The notes: generated by a model from the sequence alone, not told the origin. Shown: positions 45,627 through 54,430, numbered from the stretch's first letter. The stretch: 64,000 nucleotides of DNA from Roseobacter fucihabitans (GCF_014337925.2 NZ_CP143423.1:26001-90000); one strand, 5' to 3'. A program made the numbers and translations.

Positions 45627-45995
45627 TTACTCTTCGAGATTGCGCAACAATGCGATGCTGAGCGCGGCCAGCACGGTCACGCCGAGGGTCAGCGCGAGGT
45701 TGAAATCGGCAAATGTCAGCATTGCCAGACATAAGCAAATGCCCACAACGCCGAGGCAGATAATAATGCCAAGCGATGAAGACATGCCCCCGGTATTGGC
45801 AGGCAAGGGTGTGTCAGAGGCATGTTTGACCGTGGCACCTTGTGGAACGGAATCGCTGACCGCGACGAATTCGGGTTCCACGACATCCACGCTCTCGATC
45901 AGCCGAGCACGCTGCGCTGCATATTCGACATCGGAAATATCCTTGCGTGCTAACCGCTCATCAAGCGTTCGTAATTCCCTCAGGATCGCCGTCAT
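45627..45995 (-). CDS. Small membrane protein with SHOCT-like N-terminus, opposite to the operon
   Basis: 122 residues starting MTAILRELRTLDERLARKDI with SDVEYAAQRARLIESV, a short helical region like SHOCT motifs, followed by a linker and two membrane helices (LGIIICLGVVGICLCLAMLT and LALTLGVTVLAALSIALL). The ATG at 45995 has GGGAGTGG upstream. It is transcribed against the liv genes and lies between livH and livM. Function is unknown. Confidence 0.65.
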   Translation of the reverse strand: MTAILRELRTLDERLARKDISDVEYAAQRARLIESVDVVEPEFVAVSDSVPQGATVKHASDTPLPANTGGMSSSLGIIICLGVVGICLCLAMLTFADFNLALTLGVTVLAALSIALLRNLEE

Positions 45996-46141
45996 AATTA
46001 CCACTCCCAACCACGATGATGAACATGACGGATCAATTGGGACAGAATGCGGCGAAATTGGGAAAAATTGTGGCATGGTTAATAAGACGGCTCAAACCGC
46101 AGGCGTATTGACCATGTCAGCGACAACATCGGAGACATTGA

Positions 46142-47218
46142 ATGTTCTATCGTGAAGCCGGTGATTTCAGCACCACATACCCGCAGGACAGTCAAACCTT
46201 CCCGATCAAATTTGACCGTTGGCGCTATTATGCCGTGCTCTTTGTGGCGATCTTTATCGTCCCGTTCATGGTTAATGACTATTGGGTCAATTCGATCTTC
46301 ATGCCCTTCCTGATTTATACGATTGCGGCGATCGGGTTGAATATTCTGGTGGGATACTGCGGGCAGGTGTCGCTTGGAACGGGTGGGTTCATGGCCGTGG
46401 GGGCCTATGCCTGCTATAAGCTGATGACCTCGTTCCCGGAGGTCAGCATGTTCATCCATGTGCTGCTGGCGGGCGGGATCACGGCCATGGTGGGCGTGTT
46501 GTTCGGTCTGCCGAGCTTGCGCATCAAGGGGTTTTATCTGGCCGTGGCGACGCTGGCGGCGCAGTTCTTTCTGGTCTGGCTGTTCAACCGCGTATCGTGG
46601 TTTTACAATTATTCCGCTTCCGGTCAGATCAACGCACCGGAACGTGACACCTTCGGGATTCTGATCACCGGACCCAACACCGAGGCCTGGGCAACCTATA
46701 TGTTCTGCCTGATCTTCACGATTTTTTCGGCCGTGATGGCGCGTAACCTGACGCGTGGCTCGGTGGGGCGGCAATGGATGGCGATCCGCGACATGGACAT
46801 CGCAGCCGAGATCATCGGGGTGAACCCGCTGCGCGCCAAACTGACGGCCTTCGCTGTCAGCTCGTTCTTCGTGGGCATCTCCGGTGCGCTGTTCTTCGCA
46901 GTTTACTTGGGCGCGGTGGAGGTAGGCGAGGTATTTGGCATCACCAAATCCTTCCTCGTGCTGTTCATGATTATCATCGGAGGCTTGGGTTCGATCTTCG
47001 GCTGCTTTGCCGGTGCCGCGTTCCTCGTGCTGCTACCCGTGCTGCTCAAGATCATCGGCGTGGATTGGTTGGGATGGCCCACCGATATCGTGGCGCACCT
47101 CAATCTGGTAATCGTGGGTGGGTTGATCGTGGTCTTCCTGATCGCGGAACCCCATGGTCTGGCGCAACTCTGGCGCGTGGCCAAGGAGAAACTCAGACTA
47201 TGGCCCTTTCCACATTAG
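46142..47218 (+). CDS. livM: Branched-chain-type ABC transporter permease LivM
   Basis: 358 residues with eight or more hydrophobic helices. Blocks are LNILVGYCGQVSLGTGGFMA, FGLPSLRIKGFYLAVATLAA and RQWMAIRDMDIAAEIIGVNP. Partner of LivH. It is separated from livH by 570 bp that include the reverse small gene, which is unusual for this pair. A strong hairpin follows its stop codon. Confidence 0.92.
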   Translation: MFYREAGDFSTTYPQDSQTFPIKFDRWRYYAVLFVAIFIVPFMVNDYWVNSIFMPFLIYTIAAIGLNILVGYCGQVSLGTGGFMAVGAYACYKLMTSFPEVSMFIHVLLAGGITAMVGVLFGLPSLRIKGFYLAVATLAAQFFLVWLFNRVSWFYNYSASGQINAPERDTFGILITGPNTEAWATYMFCLIFTIFSAVMARNLTRGSVGRQWMAIRDMDIAAEIIGVNPLRAKLTAFAVSSFFVGISGALFFAVYLGAVEVGEVFGITKSFLVLFMIIIGGLGSIFGCFAGAAFLVLLPVLLKIIGVDWLGWPTDIVAHLNLVIVGGLIVVFLIAEPHGLAQLWRVAKEKLRLWPFPH

Positions 47219-47231
47219 AGAGGGATAACCG

Positions 47232-47256
47232 TAAGGTGGGCTTTTAGGCCACCTTA
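47232..47256 (+). terminator. Intercistronic hairpin between livM and livK
   Basis: TAAGGTGG (47232-47239) pairs with CCACCTTA (47249-47256), and an additional GC pair may close the loop. No U-run follows, so it is more likely a processing or stabilising hairpin or a weak attenuator than a full terminator. Confidence 0.6.
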
Positions 47257-47318
47257 AGAGACGCAATATAACAGCCGGGACAACCTGGCATCATCAACTT
47301 CCAAGGGAGGAAATAACG

Positions 47319-48602
47319 ATGAAATACAAACTGGCAACCTGGGCCACCGCGGCTCTGATGGCGGCAAGCCCTGCGCTCGCGGATCTTGTTCTGCCGAGCC
47401 TCAGCTTCCGCACCGGCCCTTATGCCGTTGGCGGCATCCCGCTGGCGGATGGCTATGCGGATTACTTTACCATGGTGAACGCGCGCGATGGGGGCATCGG
47501 CGGCGTGCCGGTGCGTATTCTGGAATGCGAAACCGGGTATAACACTGAAAAAGGCGTCGAGTGCTATGAGAGCACCAAGGGCGAAGGCTCGCTGCTCTAT
47601 CAACCCTTCTCTACGGGCATCACTTACCAGCTGATCCCCAAGGTCACGGCAGACGGCATCGCGATGCACACTATGGGCTATGGCCGCACATCGGCCGCCA
47701 ATGGCAAGGTCTTCTCGAATATCTTCAATTTCCCGGCCAACTATTGGGATGCGGCCTCCGTGGCGATCAACTATCTCCTGGATCAGAACGGTGGTGACAT
47801 TTCCGGGCGTAAGATCGCATTGGTCTATCACAATTCCGCCTATGGCAAGGAGCCGATCCGCACGCTGGAAAAACTCTCCGAAAAGTACGGGTTCGAGTTG
47901 AGCCTGCTGCCAGTGGATCACCCCGGTCAGGAACAGAAATCGCAATGGCTGCAAATCCGCCGTGATAAGCCGGATAATGTGCTGATGTGGGGCTGGGGCG
48001 TGATGAATCAGGTCGCCGTGCAGGAGGCCGCCAACATCCGCTATCCGATGGAAAACTTTATCGGCGCATGGTGGTCCGGGGCCGAGGCGGACGTGATCCC
48101 GGCGGGCGCTGCGGCCAATGGCTACAAGGCGCTGACCATGAATGGTGTCGGCAAGGAATATCCGATCTATGCTGATATCCAGAAATACGTCGTGGATGCG
48201 GGCAAGGCCGCAGGTGCAGGCGATCAGATCGGCACGGTGCTTTACAACCGCACGATCTATGCCGGGTTCCTCGCGCATATGGCGATCCTAAAGGCGCAGG
48301 AAATCCATGGTGTGATGGACATCACGCAGGCGATGATGGTCGATGGTATGGAAAACCTCGAAATCACCAATGCGCTGATGGCAGAATACGGCGTCGCAGG
48401 CATGGGTCCTGAATTCGCGGTCAGCTGTGAAAATCACGGCGGTCCGGGTCTGGGCGCTGTGACGCAGTGGGATGCTTCGGCTGGCGTCTGGAATCAGATT
48501 TCCGAGTTCAAGATGTCGGATCGCGAGATCATCGAACCGCTGATCGAAGAGGACAGCATGGCCTTTGCGGCAGAGAACAACATTGATCTGCGCTGCAACT
48601 AG
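47319..48602 (+). CDS. ABC transporter substrate-binding protein, LivK family
   Basis: 427 residues with a signal peptide (MKYKLATWATAALMAASPALA). The mature protein starts DLVLPSLSFRTGPYAVGG and has VRILECETGYNTEKGVECYE, ALVYHNSAYGKEPIRTLEKL and IGAWWSGAEADVIPAGAAAN. It is longer than LivJ/LivK (about 370) and closer to binding proteins associated with aromatic acid or amide uptake. AAGGGAGG lies just before the ATG. It is flanked by two hairpins, which fits high expression relative to the membrane subunits. Confidence 0.88.
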   Translation: MKYKLATWATAALMAASPALADLVLPSLSFRTGPYAVGGIPLADGYADYFTMVNARDGGIGGVPVRILECETGYNTEKGVECYESTKGEGSLLYQPFSTGITYQLIPKVTADGIAMHTMGYGRTSAANGKVFSNIFNFPANYWDAASVAINYLLDQNGGDISGRKIALVYHNSAYGKEPIRTLEKLSEKYGFELSLLPVDHPGQEQKSQWLQIRRDKPDNVLMWGWGVMNQVAVQEAANIRYPMENFIGAWWSGAEADVIPAGAAANGYKALTMNGVGKEYPIYADIQKYVVDAGKAAGAGDQIGTVLYNRTIYAGFLAHMAILKAQEIHGVMDITQAMMVDGMENLEITNALMAEYGVAGMGPEFAVSCENHGGPGLGAVTQWDASAGVWNQISEFKMSDREIIEPLIEEDSMAFAAENNIDLRCN

Positions 48603-48606
48603 ACTT

Positions 48607-48644
48607 TTTCCTCTGGCCACGGCGAGGGCCGTGGCCAGAGGAAA
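48607..48644 (+). terminator. Perfect 17-bp hairpin between livK and livF
   Basis: TTTCCTCTGGCCACGGC (48607-48623) and its exact complement (48628-48644) enclose a GAGG loop. It starts 5 bp after the binding-protein stop codon, and livF starts 36 bp downstream. The A-rich 5' side and TTTTT just upstream allow termination in the reverse sense too, but the main role is probably 3'-end protection of the binding-protein mRNA with partial termination. Confidence 0.75.
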
Positions 48645-48679
48645 TCTGCATATTTATGGAACAATGAAGGTTGAGATAC

Positions 48680-49504
48680 ATGCCTGATGCCGACGTGGCA
48701 GTCGAGACTGTGTTGGAAGTCAACAACATCGAGGTGATCTACAACCATGTGATCCTCGTGTTGAAGGGCGTGAGCCTGAAGGTGCCCAAGGGCGGCATCA
48801 CCGCTCTGCTGGGCGGCAACGGCGCGGGCAAAACGACGACGCTTAAGGCGATTTCGGGGTTGCTCGCCTCTGAGCGCGGTGAGGTCACAAAGGGCTCGAT
48901 CCGCTATCGTGGCGAGGTGATCCAGCATCAGGACCCTGCCGAAACTGTTAAAAATGGCGTGGTGCAGGTGATGGAGGGGCGTCACTGCTTTGAGCACCTG
49001 AGCGTTGAAGAAAACCTGCTCACTGGGGCCTATACCCGGCGCGACGGCAAGGCGGCGATCGCGGCCGATCTGGAGTTGGTTTATGGGTATTTTCCGCGTC
49101 TGAAGGAACGCCGCAAATCGCAGGCAGGCTATACCTCAGGCGGTGAGCAGCAGATGACGGCGATTGGCCGTGCGCTGATGTCCAAACCCGAAACGATCCT
49201 GCTCGATGAACCCTCCATGGGGCTGGCACCGCAACTGGTCGAGCAGATCTTCGAGATCGTGAAATCGGTGAATGAAAACGAAGGCGTAACCTTCCTGCTG
49301 GCCGAACAGAACACCAATGTGGCGCTGCGCTTTGCGCATTACGGCTACATTCTAGAATCGGGTCGCGTGGTGATGGATGGTCCGGCGGCGGAGCTGCGCG
49401 AGAACCCGGACGTCAAAGAATTCTATCTGGGCATGTCGGAAGAGGGCCGTAAATCCTTCCGCGACGTGCGCAGTTATCGTCGCCGCAAGCGGTGGCTATC
49501 ATAA
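48680..49504 (+). CDS. livF: Branched-chain-type ABC transporter ATP-binding protein LivF
   Basis: 274 residues. Walker A (LLGGNGAGKTTTLKAISGL), signature region (YTSGGEQQMTAIGRALMS), Walker B (ETILLDEPSMGLAPQ) and H-loop (LLAEQNTNVALRF) are complete. The ATG at 48680 has GAAGG 9 nt upstream. Second ATPase of the transporter, after LivG. Confidence 0.92.
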   Translation: MPDADVAVETVLEVNNIEVIYNHVILVLKGVSLKVPKGGITALLGGNGAGKTTTLKAISGLLASERGEVTKGSIRYRGEVIQHQDPAETVKNGVVQVMEGRHCFEHLSVEENLLTGAYTRRDGKAAIAADLELVYGYFPRLKERRKSQAGYTSGGEQQMTAIGRALMSKPETILLDEPSMGLAPQLVEQIFEIVKSVNENEGVTFLLAEQNTNVALRFAHYGYILESGRVVMDGPAAELRENPDVKEFYLGMSEEGRKSFRDVRSYRRRKRWLS

Positions 49505-49526
49505 TCCTCAATTCGGGAGATCCAAG

Positions 49527-49910
49527 ATGCTGAAATCTGCCGTGGTTTTTGTGGTGCTGTTGATTGCCGCGCCCGTTTTTGCCGATGACTTGGTGGTGCG
49601 TAAGGTGTTGAATGAACAACCGCTGAGCGGGTCGGCGGGGATGGTGGTGATCGTTTCTAAATTGACCGTGAAACCGGGCGGACGCATCCCGCTGCATACG
49701 CATCCCGGCGATGAGCATGCGGTGATTGTCGTGGGCGGTCAGGCCCTGATGCCAAACGGCAAAGAAATGGCTTTTCCCGATGGCACGCCGATGTTTTTCC
49801 CCGCGGGCCAAGTCCATGGCGGTGTGACCAATCAGGGGGAGGCCAACATCGAAATCGTGACCACCCATATCGTGCAGGCGGATCAACCCTTTCAGACGGC
49901 GGCCGAATAA
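49527..49910 (+). CDS. Exported cupin-domain protein
   Basis: 127 residues with a signal peptide (MLKSAVVFVVLLIAAPVFA). A single cupin barrel carries the metal-binding motif IPLHTHPGDEHAVIVVGG and a second motif FFPAGQVHGGVTNQG. Histidines 1 and 2, the glutamate and the later histidine can be placed. It may bind a metal or a small ligand in the periplasm. It lies 22 bp after livF and 2 bp before the ligase gene, inside the operon. Confidence 0.85.
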   Translation: MLKSAVVFVVLLIAAPVFADDLVVRKVLNEQPLSGSAGMVVIVSKLTVKPGGRIPLHTHPGDEHAVIVVGGQALMPNGKEMAFPDGTPMFFPAGQVHGGVTNQGEANIEIVTTHIVQADQPFQTAAE

Positions 49911-49912
49911 AT

Positions 49913-51133
49913 ATGTCTAACTTCTATGACGATCTGGAAACCCGCAGCAGTGACGCGCGCGAAGCGGCGCAATTGGCAGTGTTGAATGCCAACATTGAAC
50001 GTATTGCTGCAGCACCGGGGGCCTGCCGGATCGAGACGGGTGCGCTGGGCGCGCTGAGCGATCTGGTGCGTTTGCCGGTGTTACGCAAATCTGATCTGAC
50101 GCAGTGGCAGGCGGATAACCCGCCCTTTGGTGGTATTCCGGTCAATAACATCACCCATGTGTTCCAATCGCCGGGGCCGATTTACGAGCCCGGCGGTATG
50201 AGCCATGATTGGTGGCGTATGGGGCGTTTTTTGCATGCGGTGGGGATCGGCGCGGGCGATGTTGTGCAGAATTGCTTTGGCTATCACCTGACCCCTGCGG
50301 GGATGATTTTCGAGAGCGGCGCACGGGCCGTGGGGGCGACCGTGTTGCCCGCTGGCACCGGGCAGACAGAGTTGCAGGTTCAAGCGGCCAAGGCGGTGGG
50401 ATCAACCGCCTATGCGGGCACGCCGGATTATTTGAAGGTGATCCTTGATAAGGCCGCGGAGATGAACGTGACGCTGGGAATCACACGGGCGGCGGTGGGG
50501 GGCGGTGCCTTGTTCCCCGCGTTGCGGCAGGAATATGCGGATCGCGGGATTCTTTGTCTGCAATGCTACGCGACCGCCGATTTGGGCAATATCGCCTATG
50601 AAAGCCCCGACTTTAACTCTCCCGTAAGCCCACCCGAGGGGATGATCGTGGATGAGGGCGTGATCGTGGAGATCGTGACCCCCGGCACCGGCAATCCCGT
50701 GTCAGCGGGTGATGTCGGCGAGGTTGTCGTTACATCGCTGAACCCGGATTACCCGCTGGTGCGTTTTGCCACCGGGGATCTGAGCGCTGTGATGCCCGGT
50801 CAAAGCCCCTGCGGGCGTACCAATATGCGCATCAAGGGCTGGATGGGACGCGCTGATCAGACCACCAAGATCAAGGGCATGTTCGTGCGCCCCGAGCAGG
50901 TCGCGGCGTTGGTGGCGCGTCATGATGCCATCCTCAAAGCGCGCGTCATCGCTACCCGCGACGGTGCACAAGACGTGATGACGGTGCAGGTCGAAGCCAC
51001 CGGGGTGTCGCCTGATGACATCGCGGATGCGGTGGTCGCGACCCTGAAGATGAAGGGTCGCGTTGAAGTCATGGCCCCTGGCAGTCTGCCCAAGGATGGT
51101 TTGGTGATCGAAGATCAGCGCAGCTATGAGTGA
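49913..51133 (+). CDS. Phenylacetate-CoA ligase-like (PaaK family) AMP-forming ligase
   Basis: 406 residues. The family blocks are present: PFGGIPVNNITHVFQSPGPI, GMIFESGARAVGATVLPAGT, YATADLGNIAYESPD and GRADQTTKIKGMFVRPEQ near the C-terminus. It is predicted to activate an aromatic or other carboxylate to a CoA thioester. The canonical P-loop SSGTTGKP is degenerate here (FQSPGPIYEPGG), so substrate and even activity are uncertain. It closes the operon that begins with the acyl-CoA synthetase. Confidence 0.82.
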   Translation: MSNFYDDLETRSSDAREAAQLAVLNANIERIAAAPGACRIETGALGALSDLVRLPVLRKSDLTQWQADNPPFGGIPVNNITHVFQSPGPIYEPGGMSHDWWRMGRFLHAVGIGAGDVVQNCFGYHLTPAGMIFESGARAVGATVLPAGTGQTELQVQAAKAVGSTAYAGTPDYLKVILDKAAEMNVTLGITRAAVGGGALFPALRQEYADRGILCLQCYATADLGNIAYESPDFNSPVSPPEGMIVDEGVIVEIVTPGTGNPVSAGDVGEVVVTSLNPDYPLVRFATGDLSAVMPGQSPCGRTNMRIKGWMGRADQTTKIKGMFVRPEQVAALVARHDAILKARVIATRDGAQDVMTVQVEATGVSPDDIADAVVATLKMKGRVEVMAPGSLPKDGLVIEDQRSYE

Positions 51134-51292
51134 CCCGGCCGCGTGAGCGACGGGCGAGCGTCGTGGCGATTAAACCATTTTTACCGAGAGGGACGCGCAA
51201 GACTAAGGCAAAAATCCGAGGGACGCGCAGCGCGTTCCCCTGAGTTCTGATCGTTGCCGTAGCGGGTATGCGCCCGTTGGGAGGCCATCGGC

Positions 51293-51316
51293 GGGGCTAG
51301 CGATAAAGCCAGCCCC
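51293..51316 (-). terminator. Hairpin after the GST gene
   Basis: GGGGCT (51293-51298) pairs with AGCCCC (51311-51316), extended by inner GC pairs, just past the reverse-strand GST stop codon. No clear U-run follows, so efficiency is uncertain. Confidence 0.45.
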
Positions 51317-51328
51317 GGCGCGCGTGTC

Positions 51329-52204
51329 TTAGGCTTCTTCGCCGATCTTATCCTGCGTTTGGGTTTCGAAATCACCCGCGTCATGGCGTTCACGTAATTG
51401 CGTCTCGGGTTCGCCAGAAGTGCGGTTGACCATGCGCCCGCGCTGCACGGCGGGGCGCGCATTGATGGTTTTGGCCCACCGCATGACGTTTTCATAGCTT
51501 TCAACATCCAGAAATTCCGCCGCATCATAGAGACGGCCCAGCACCAGTTGCCCGTACCACGACCAGATCGCGATATCGGCGATGGTGTATTTATCCCCTA
51601 CGATGAAAGCATGACCCGCCAGTTGGCGATCCAGCACGTCCAATTGGCGTTTGGTCTCCATCGTGAAACGGTTGATCGGGTATTCGAATTTTTCTGGCGC
51701 ATAGGCGTAGAAATGACCAAAACCCCCGCCCAGATAGGGTGCGGAGCCCATTTGCCAGAACAGCCAGGACAGCGTTTCGGCGCGCGGGCCCGGTTCGGTC
51801 GGCATGAATTTCCCAAACCGTTCCGCCAGGTGCAGCAGGATCGCGCCAGATTCAAACACACGCGTCGGGGTTTTGCCCGAGCGGTCCATCAGCGCAGGGA
51901 TTTTGGAGTTCGGATTGACCTCCACAAAGCCGCTGCCGAATTGATCACCGTCGCCGATTTTGATCAGCCAAGCGTCATATTCGGCCTCTTTGATGCCCAG
52001 CTCGAGCAGTTCTTCCAGCATCACCGTTACCTTTACACCATTGGGCGTGGCCAGTGAGTAGAGCTGGAAAGGGTGCTTGCCGACGGGCAATGCCTTGTCA
52101 TGGGTTGCACCGGCGACAGGACGGTTGATATTGGCAAATTTGCCGCCGCTCCCAGCGTCCCAGGTCCAGACGGTGGGCGGGGTATAATCGGATGTATCGG
52201 TCAT
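51329..52204 (-). CDS. yghU: YghU-type glutathione S-transferase
   Basis: 291 residues. The YghU/Ure2-like family is recognised from the N-terminal extension (TVWTWDAGSGGKFANINRPV), HPFQLYSLATPNGVKVTVML, the glutathione-binding block FVEVNPNSKIPAL and LFWQMGSAPYLGGGFGHF. Homologues reduce disulfides or organic peroxides using two glutathione molecules. The ATG at 52204 lies after GAGGAAAACGCC. It is a single gene, convergent with the ligase operon. Confidence 0.9.
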   Translation of the reverse strand: MTDTSDYTPPTVWTWDAGSGGKFANINRPVAGATHDKALPVGKHPFQLYSLATPNGVKVTVMLEELLELGIKEAEYDAWLIKIGDGDQFGSGFVEVNPNSKIPALMDRSGKTPTRVFESGAILLHLAERFGKFMPTEPGPRAETLSWLFWQMGSAPYLGGGFGHFYAYAPEKFEYPINRFTMETKRQLDVLDRQLAGHAFIVGDKYTIADIAIWSWYGQLVLGRLYDAAEFLDVESYENVMRWAKTINARPAVQRGRMVNRTSGEPETQLRERHDAGDFETQTQDKIGEEA

Positions 52205-52340
52205 GGCGTTTTCCTCGTTACGGGCGGTTGGAGCGCAGACCTTAGGGGCCGCAGGGATTTGCGCAAGGCCCATGCCTGCACGTATTTGTGTTCCGGCTGA
52301 TGGGCGTGGTCATGCTATGATGTGGCGAAAGAGGAAAAAG

Positions 52341-53051
52341 ATGGCGCACCGGCGGTTGCATACCCTTTTGCATGTTATCCTTTTTGGGGTCTGCTTTGGT
52401 TTGGTGGTCCTTCCCGCTGCGGCGCGCAGCCAGGAGACGGCTGAACCGCGCGCAGGGTTGATGTGGCACCATAGCGGGCTGCCGGCTGTTTTCCCGCTTC
52501 AACTCAGGACACCTCCCGGTAGCGATTATTACGTCAGGTTATTCGAGCCTGAAACTGATCGTGCCGTGCTTGCCGCTTTTATGAAGGGCGGGTCGTTTTT
52601 CCGCGTGCTGGTGCCGCCGGGGCGTTATGATCTGCGCTTTGCGTGGGGAGAGACATGGATCGATGAAAGGGAACTTTTCGGCGCAGGGAACAGGACGCGT
52701 CTGTTTGCGCTGGATCAACCGCTGCGTTTTGCCATTCGCGATTTTGCCACCAAGGCCGGGCATTTGGTCGATATCACCTTTTCGGATGACGCCCAGGAGG
52801 TACAGGTCGCAGTAACGGCGCAATTCATCTGCCAGGGTGCGCGAATTGCCAGTTTCCCACGGCTTCAACCGCCGTTTGAGGATGGGGACCCGTATCGGTT
52901 CCGCATTCCAGATGACGATCAGTTGAGGCGCTTTCCGTCGCGGTATTCACAAGAGCGATTGTTGGATAGCGGCGAAGAGGCAACCTTCCCGACGCGCTAT
53001 GCGCCCTATCTTTCCGCGCCGGAATATGAACTGCGCGGGGTTCCCTGCTAA
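52341..53051 (+). CDS. Exported protein of unknown function
   Basis: 236 residues with a signal peptide (LHVILFGVCFGLVVLPAAARSQ). The mature part is beta-rich: LRTPPGSDYYVRLFEPETDR, MKGGSFFRVLVPPGRYDLRF and AWGETWIDERELFGAGNR. The pattern of a conserved surface or lipid-interacting domain is plausible, but no family is recognised. The ATG at 52341 is chosen because GAGGA lies 6 nt upstream. It is divergent from the GST gene and precedes rpmJ in the opposite direction. Confidence 0.65.
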   Translation: MAHRRLHTLLHVILFGVCFGLVVLPAAARSQETAEPRAGLMWHHSGLPAVFPLQLRTPPGSDYYVRLFEPETDRAVLAAFMKGGSFFRVLVPPGRYDLRFAWGETWIDERELFGAGNRTRLFALDQPLRFAIRDFATKAGHLVDITFSDDAQEVQVAVTAQFICQGARIASFPRLQPPFEDGDPYRFRIPDDDQLRRFPSRYSQERLLDSGEEATFPTRYAPYLSAPEYELRGVPC

Positions 53052-53085
53052 GACGGCCCGCTTACTGAGTTGGAGCCATAAAAAA

Positions 53086-53110
53086 ACCGCCCCCGAGGGA
53101 GCGGTTGTTT
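53086..53110 (-). terminator. Terminator downstream of rpmJ
   Basis: AACCGC and GCGGTT (about 53086-53107) flank a CCC/GGG inner stem. On the reverse strand it is followed by a run of T (the AAAAAA at 53080-53085), fitting a rho-independent terminator for rpmJ. The forward side has TTGTTTATT and may also stop the upstream gene. Confidence 0.7.
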
Positions 53111-53129
53111 ATTGTGAGGCAGTCGGGTC

Positions 53130-53255
53130 TCAGCCCTGACGGGCTTTGAACCGGCGCTGTGTCTTGTTGATCACGTAAACGCGGCCTTTGCGTCGCACAA
53201 CACGGCAGTCGCGGTGCCGATTCTTGAGCGAGCGGAGCGAATTGCGAACCTTCAT
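53130..53255 (-). CDS. rpmJ: 50S ribosomal protein L36
   Basis: 41 residues read from the reverse strand: [20 protein letters not shown] then [20 protein letters not shown]. This is the long, zinc-ligand-poor form of bL36 typical of alphaproteobacteria: only one cysteine (RDCRVV) remains of the zinc-binding set. It is highly basic and has the expected length. GGAGAACG precedes the ATG. Single gene with its own terminator. Confidence 0.95.
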   Translation of the reverse strand: MKVRNSLRSLKNRHRDCRVVRRKGRVYVINKTQRRFKARQG

Positions 53256-53345
53256 GGTCGTTCTCCTCTGGTCTTCTTCTCAGTCGGCGCGCGGACCAGC
53301 GCCGGGTTGCGGGCGATCCGGAGGGTTCCGGACCAGTGAATTAGG

Positions 53346-53420
53346 TGGTGGGCGATACTGGGATCGAACCAGTGACCCCTTCGATGTCAACGAAGTGCTC
53401 TACCGCTGAGCTAATCACCC
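53346..53420 (-). tRNA. tRNA-Val (anticodon GAC)
   Basis: On the reverse strand the cloverleaf starts GGGTGATTAGCTCAGC. It has the D-loop GCGGTAGAGC, the anticodon stem and loop around TTGACAT, the T-arm GGTTCGATCC and the acceptor pairing GGGTGAT with ATCGCCC. The CCA end is encoded (53346-53348). Confidence 0.95.
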
Positions 53421-53569
53421 CCTATGTAACGCGAATTCCTTAACCCCAAACAAAAATGGGGCGCGAAAACACGCGCCGGTATCGCGGTCTATAAAAGGAG
53501 TCGTCGGAGGGATCAAGGGCTTTTGGTTTTTGGTTTTTCTGCGCTAAGGTCGCGTCAAGAGGAAGGTCA

Positions 53570-54430
53570 ATGAGCAAGCCAGCGTTTGAAGTCTTTTACC
53601 CCGAGCGGAATAAATCCTGTGTGGTCTTCGCCTCGCCCCACAGCGGGCGGGACTATCCGTGGTCCCTGCTCCGGACAACCGTGCTGGATGATCATGTGAT
53701 CCGATCGTCCGAGGACGCCTATGTGGATTTGCTTTTCGATTGTGCGACGCAGTTTGGTGCGACCTTCCTGAAGGCGGGCGCGCCGCGTGCCTATGTCGAT
53801 CTCAATCGGAGCGCTGACGAATTGGACCCGGCATTGATTGAGGGCGTGCGGCGGCAAAGTCACAATCCCCGTATCGCGTCGGGTCTGGGTGTGATTCCCC
53901 GTGTCGTGGCCAATGGGCGCGCGATCTATCGCGGCAAGCTCAGCATGATCGAGGCGCAGAATCGGTTGAACACGTGCTGGCACCCCTATCACAAAATGCT
54001 GCAATCCTTGCTTGTGGATGCTGTGCAGCAGCATGGTCAGGCCGTGTTGATTGATTGTCACTCGATGCCGCATGAGGCCGTACAGAGCGTTGTGCGTCGG
54101 GGGGCAAAACGGCCGGAGGTTGTGCTCGGTGACCGTTTTGGCGCGGCTGCCAGCGGGGAGTTTGTGGACCGGATCGAGGCGGCATTTACCGCTGCGGGTT
54201 TTGTCGTGTCGCGCAATGCACCCTTTGCCGGTGCCTATGTGACGCAGGCCTACGGGCGTCCGAACCGCGGCCAGCACGCGGTTCAGATCGAGATCGATCG
54301 CGCGCTTTACATGGATGAAAAGACGATTAAACCCTCACGGCATTTTGTGGATGTGCAACGCAGGCTCCGCAGTGTTATCGCGGAGATCGCATTGATAGGA
54401 CAGGAGCGCATGCCGCTGGCCGCCGAATAG
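53570..54430 (+). CDS. N-formylglutamate amidohydrolase family protein
   Basis: 286 residues. Family blocks are VVFASPHSGRDYPWSLL, RAYVDLNRSADELDP, AVLIDCHSMPH and QAYGRPNRGQHAVQIEIDRA, which contains conserved His/Glu positions. Members cleave N-formylglutamate in histidine degradation or act on related amides. No hut genes are nearby, so the physiological substrate is open. GAGGAAGG lies before the ATG. Confidence 0.88.
   Translation: MSKPAFEVFYPERNKSCVVFASPHSGRDYPWSLLRTTVLDDHVIRSSEDAYVDLLFDCATQFGATFLKAGAPRAYVDLNRSADELDPALIEGVRRQSHNPRIASGLGVIPRVVANGRAIYRGKLSMIEAQNRLNTCWHPYHKMLQSLLVDAVQQHGQAVLIDCHSMPHEAVQSVVRRGAKRPEVVLGDRFGAAASGEFVDRIEAAFTAAGFVVSRNAPFAGAYVTQAYGRPNRGQHAVQIEIDRALYMDEKTIKPSRHFVDVQRRLRSVIAEIALIGQERMPLAAE

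Noticed and set aside
47244..48278. Reverse-strand 344-codon frame over the livK-type gene
   Set aside because: Antisense shadow of a gene with a clear signal peptide and ribosome site.
51188..51229. 12-bp direct repeat GAGGGACGCGCA at two places
   Set aside because: Only two copies 30 bp apart in a non-coding spacer; too little to call a functional repeat or att site.
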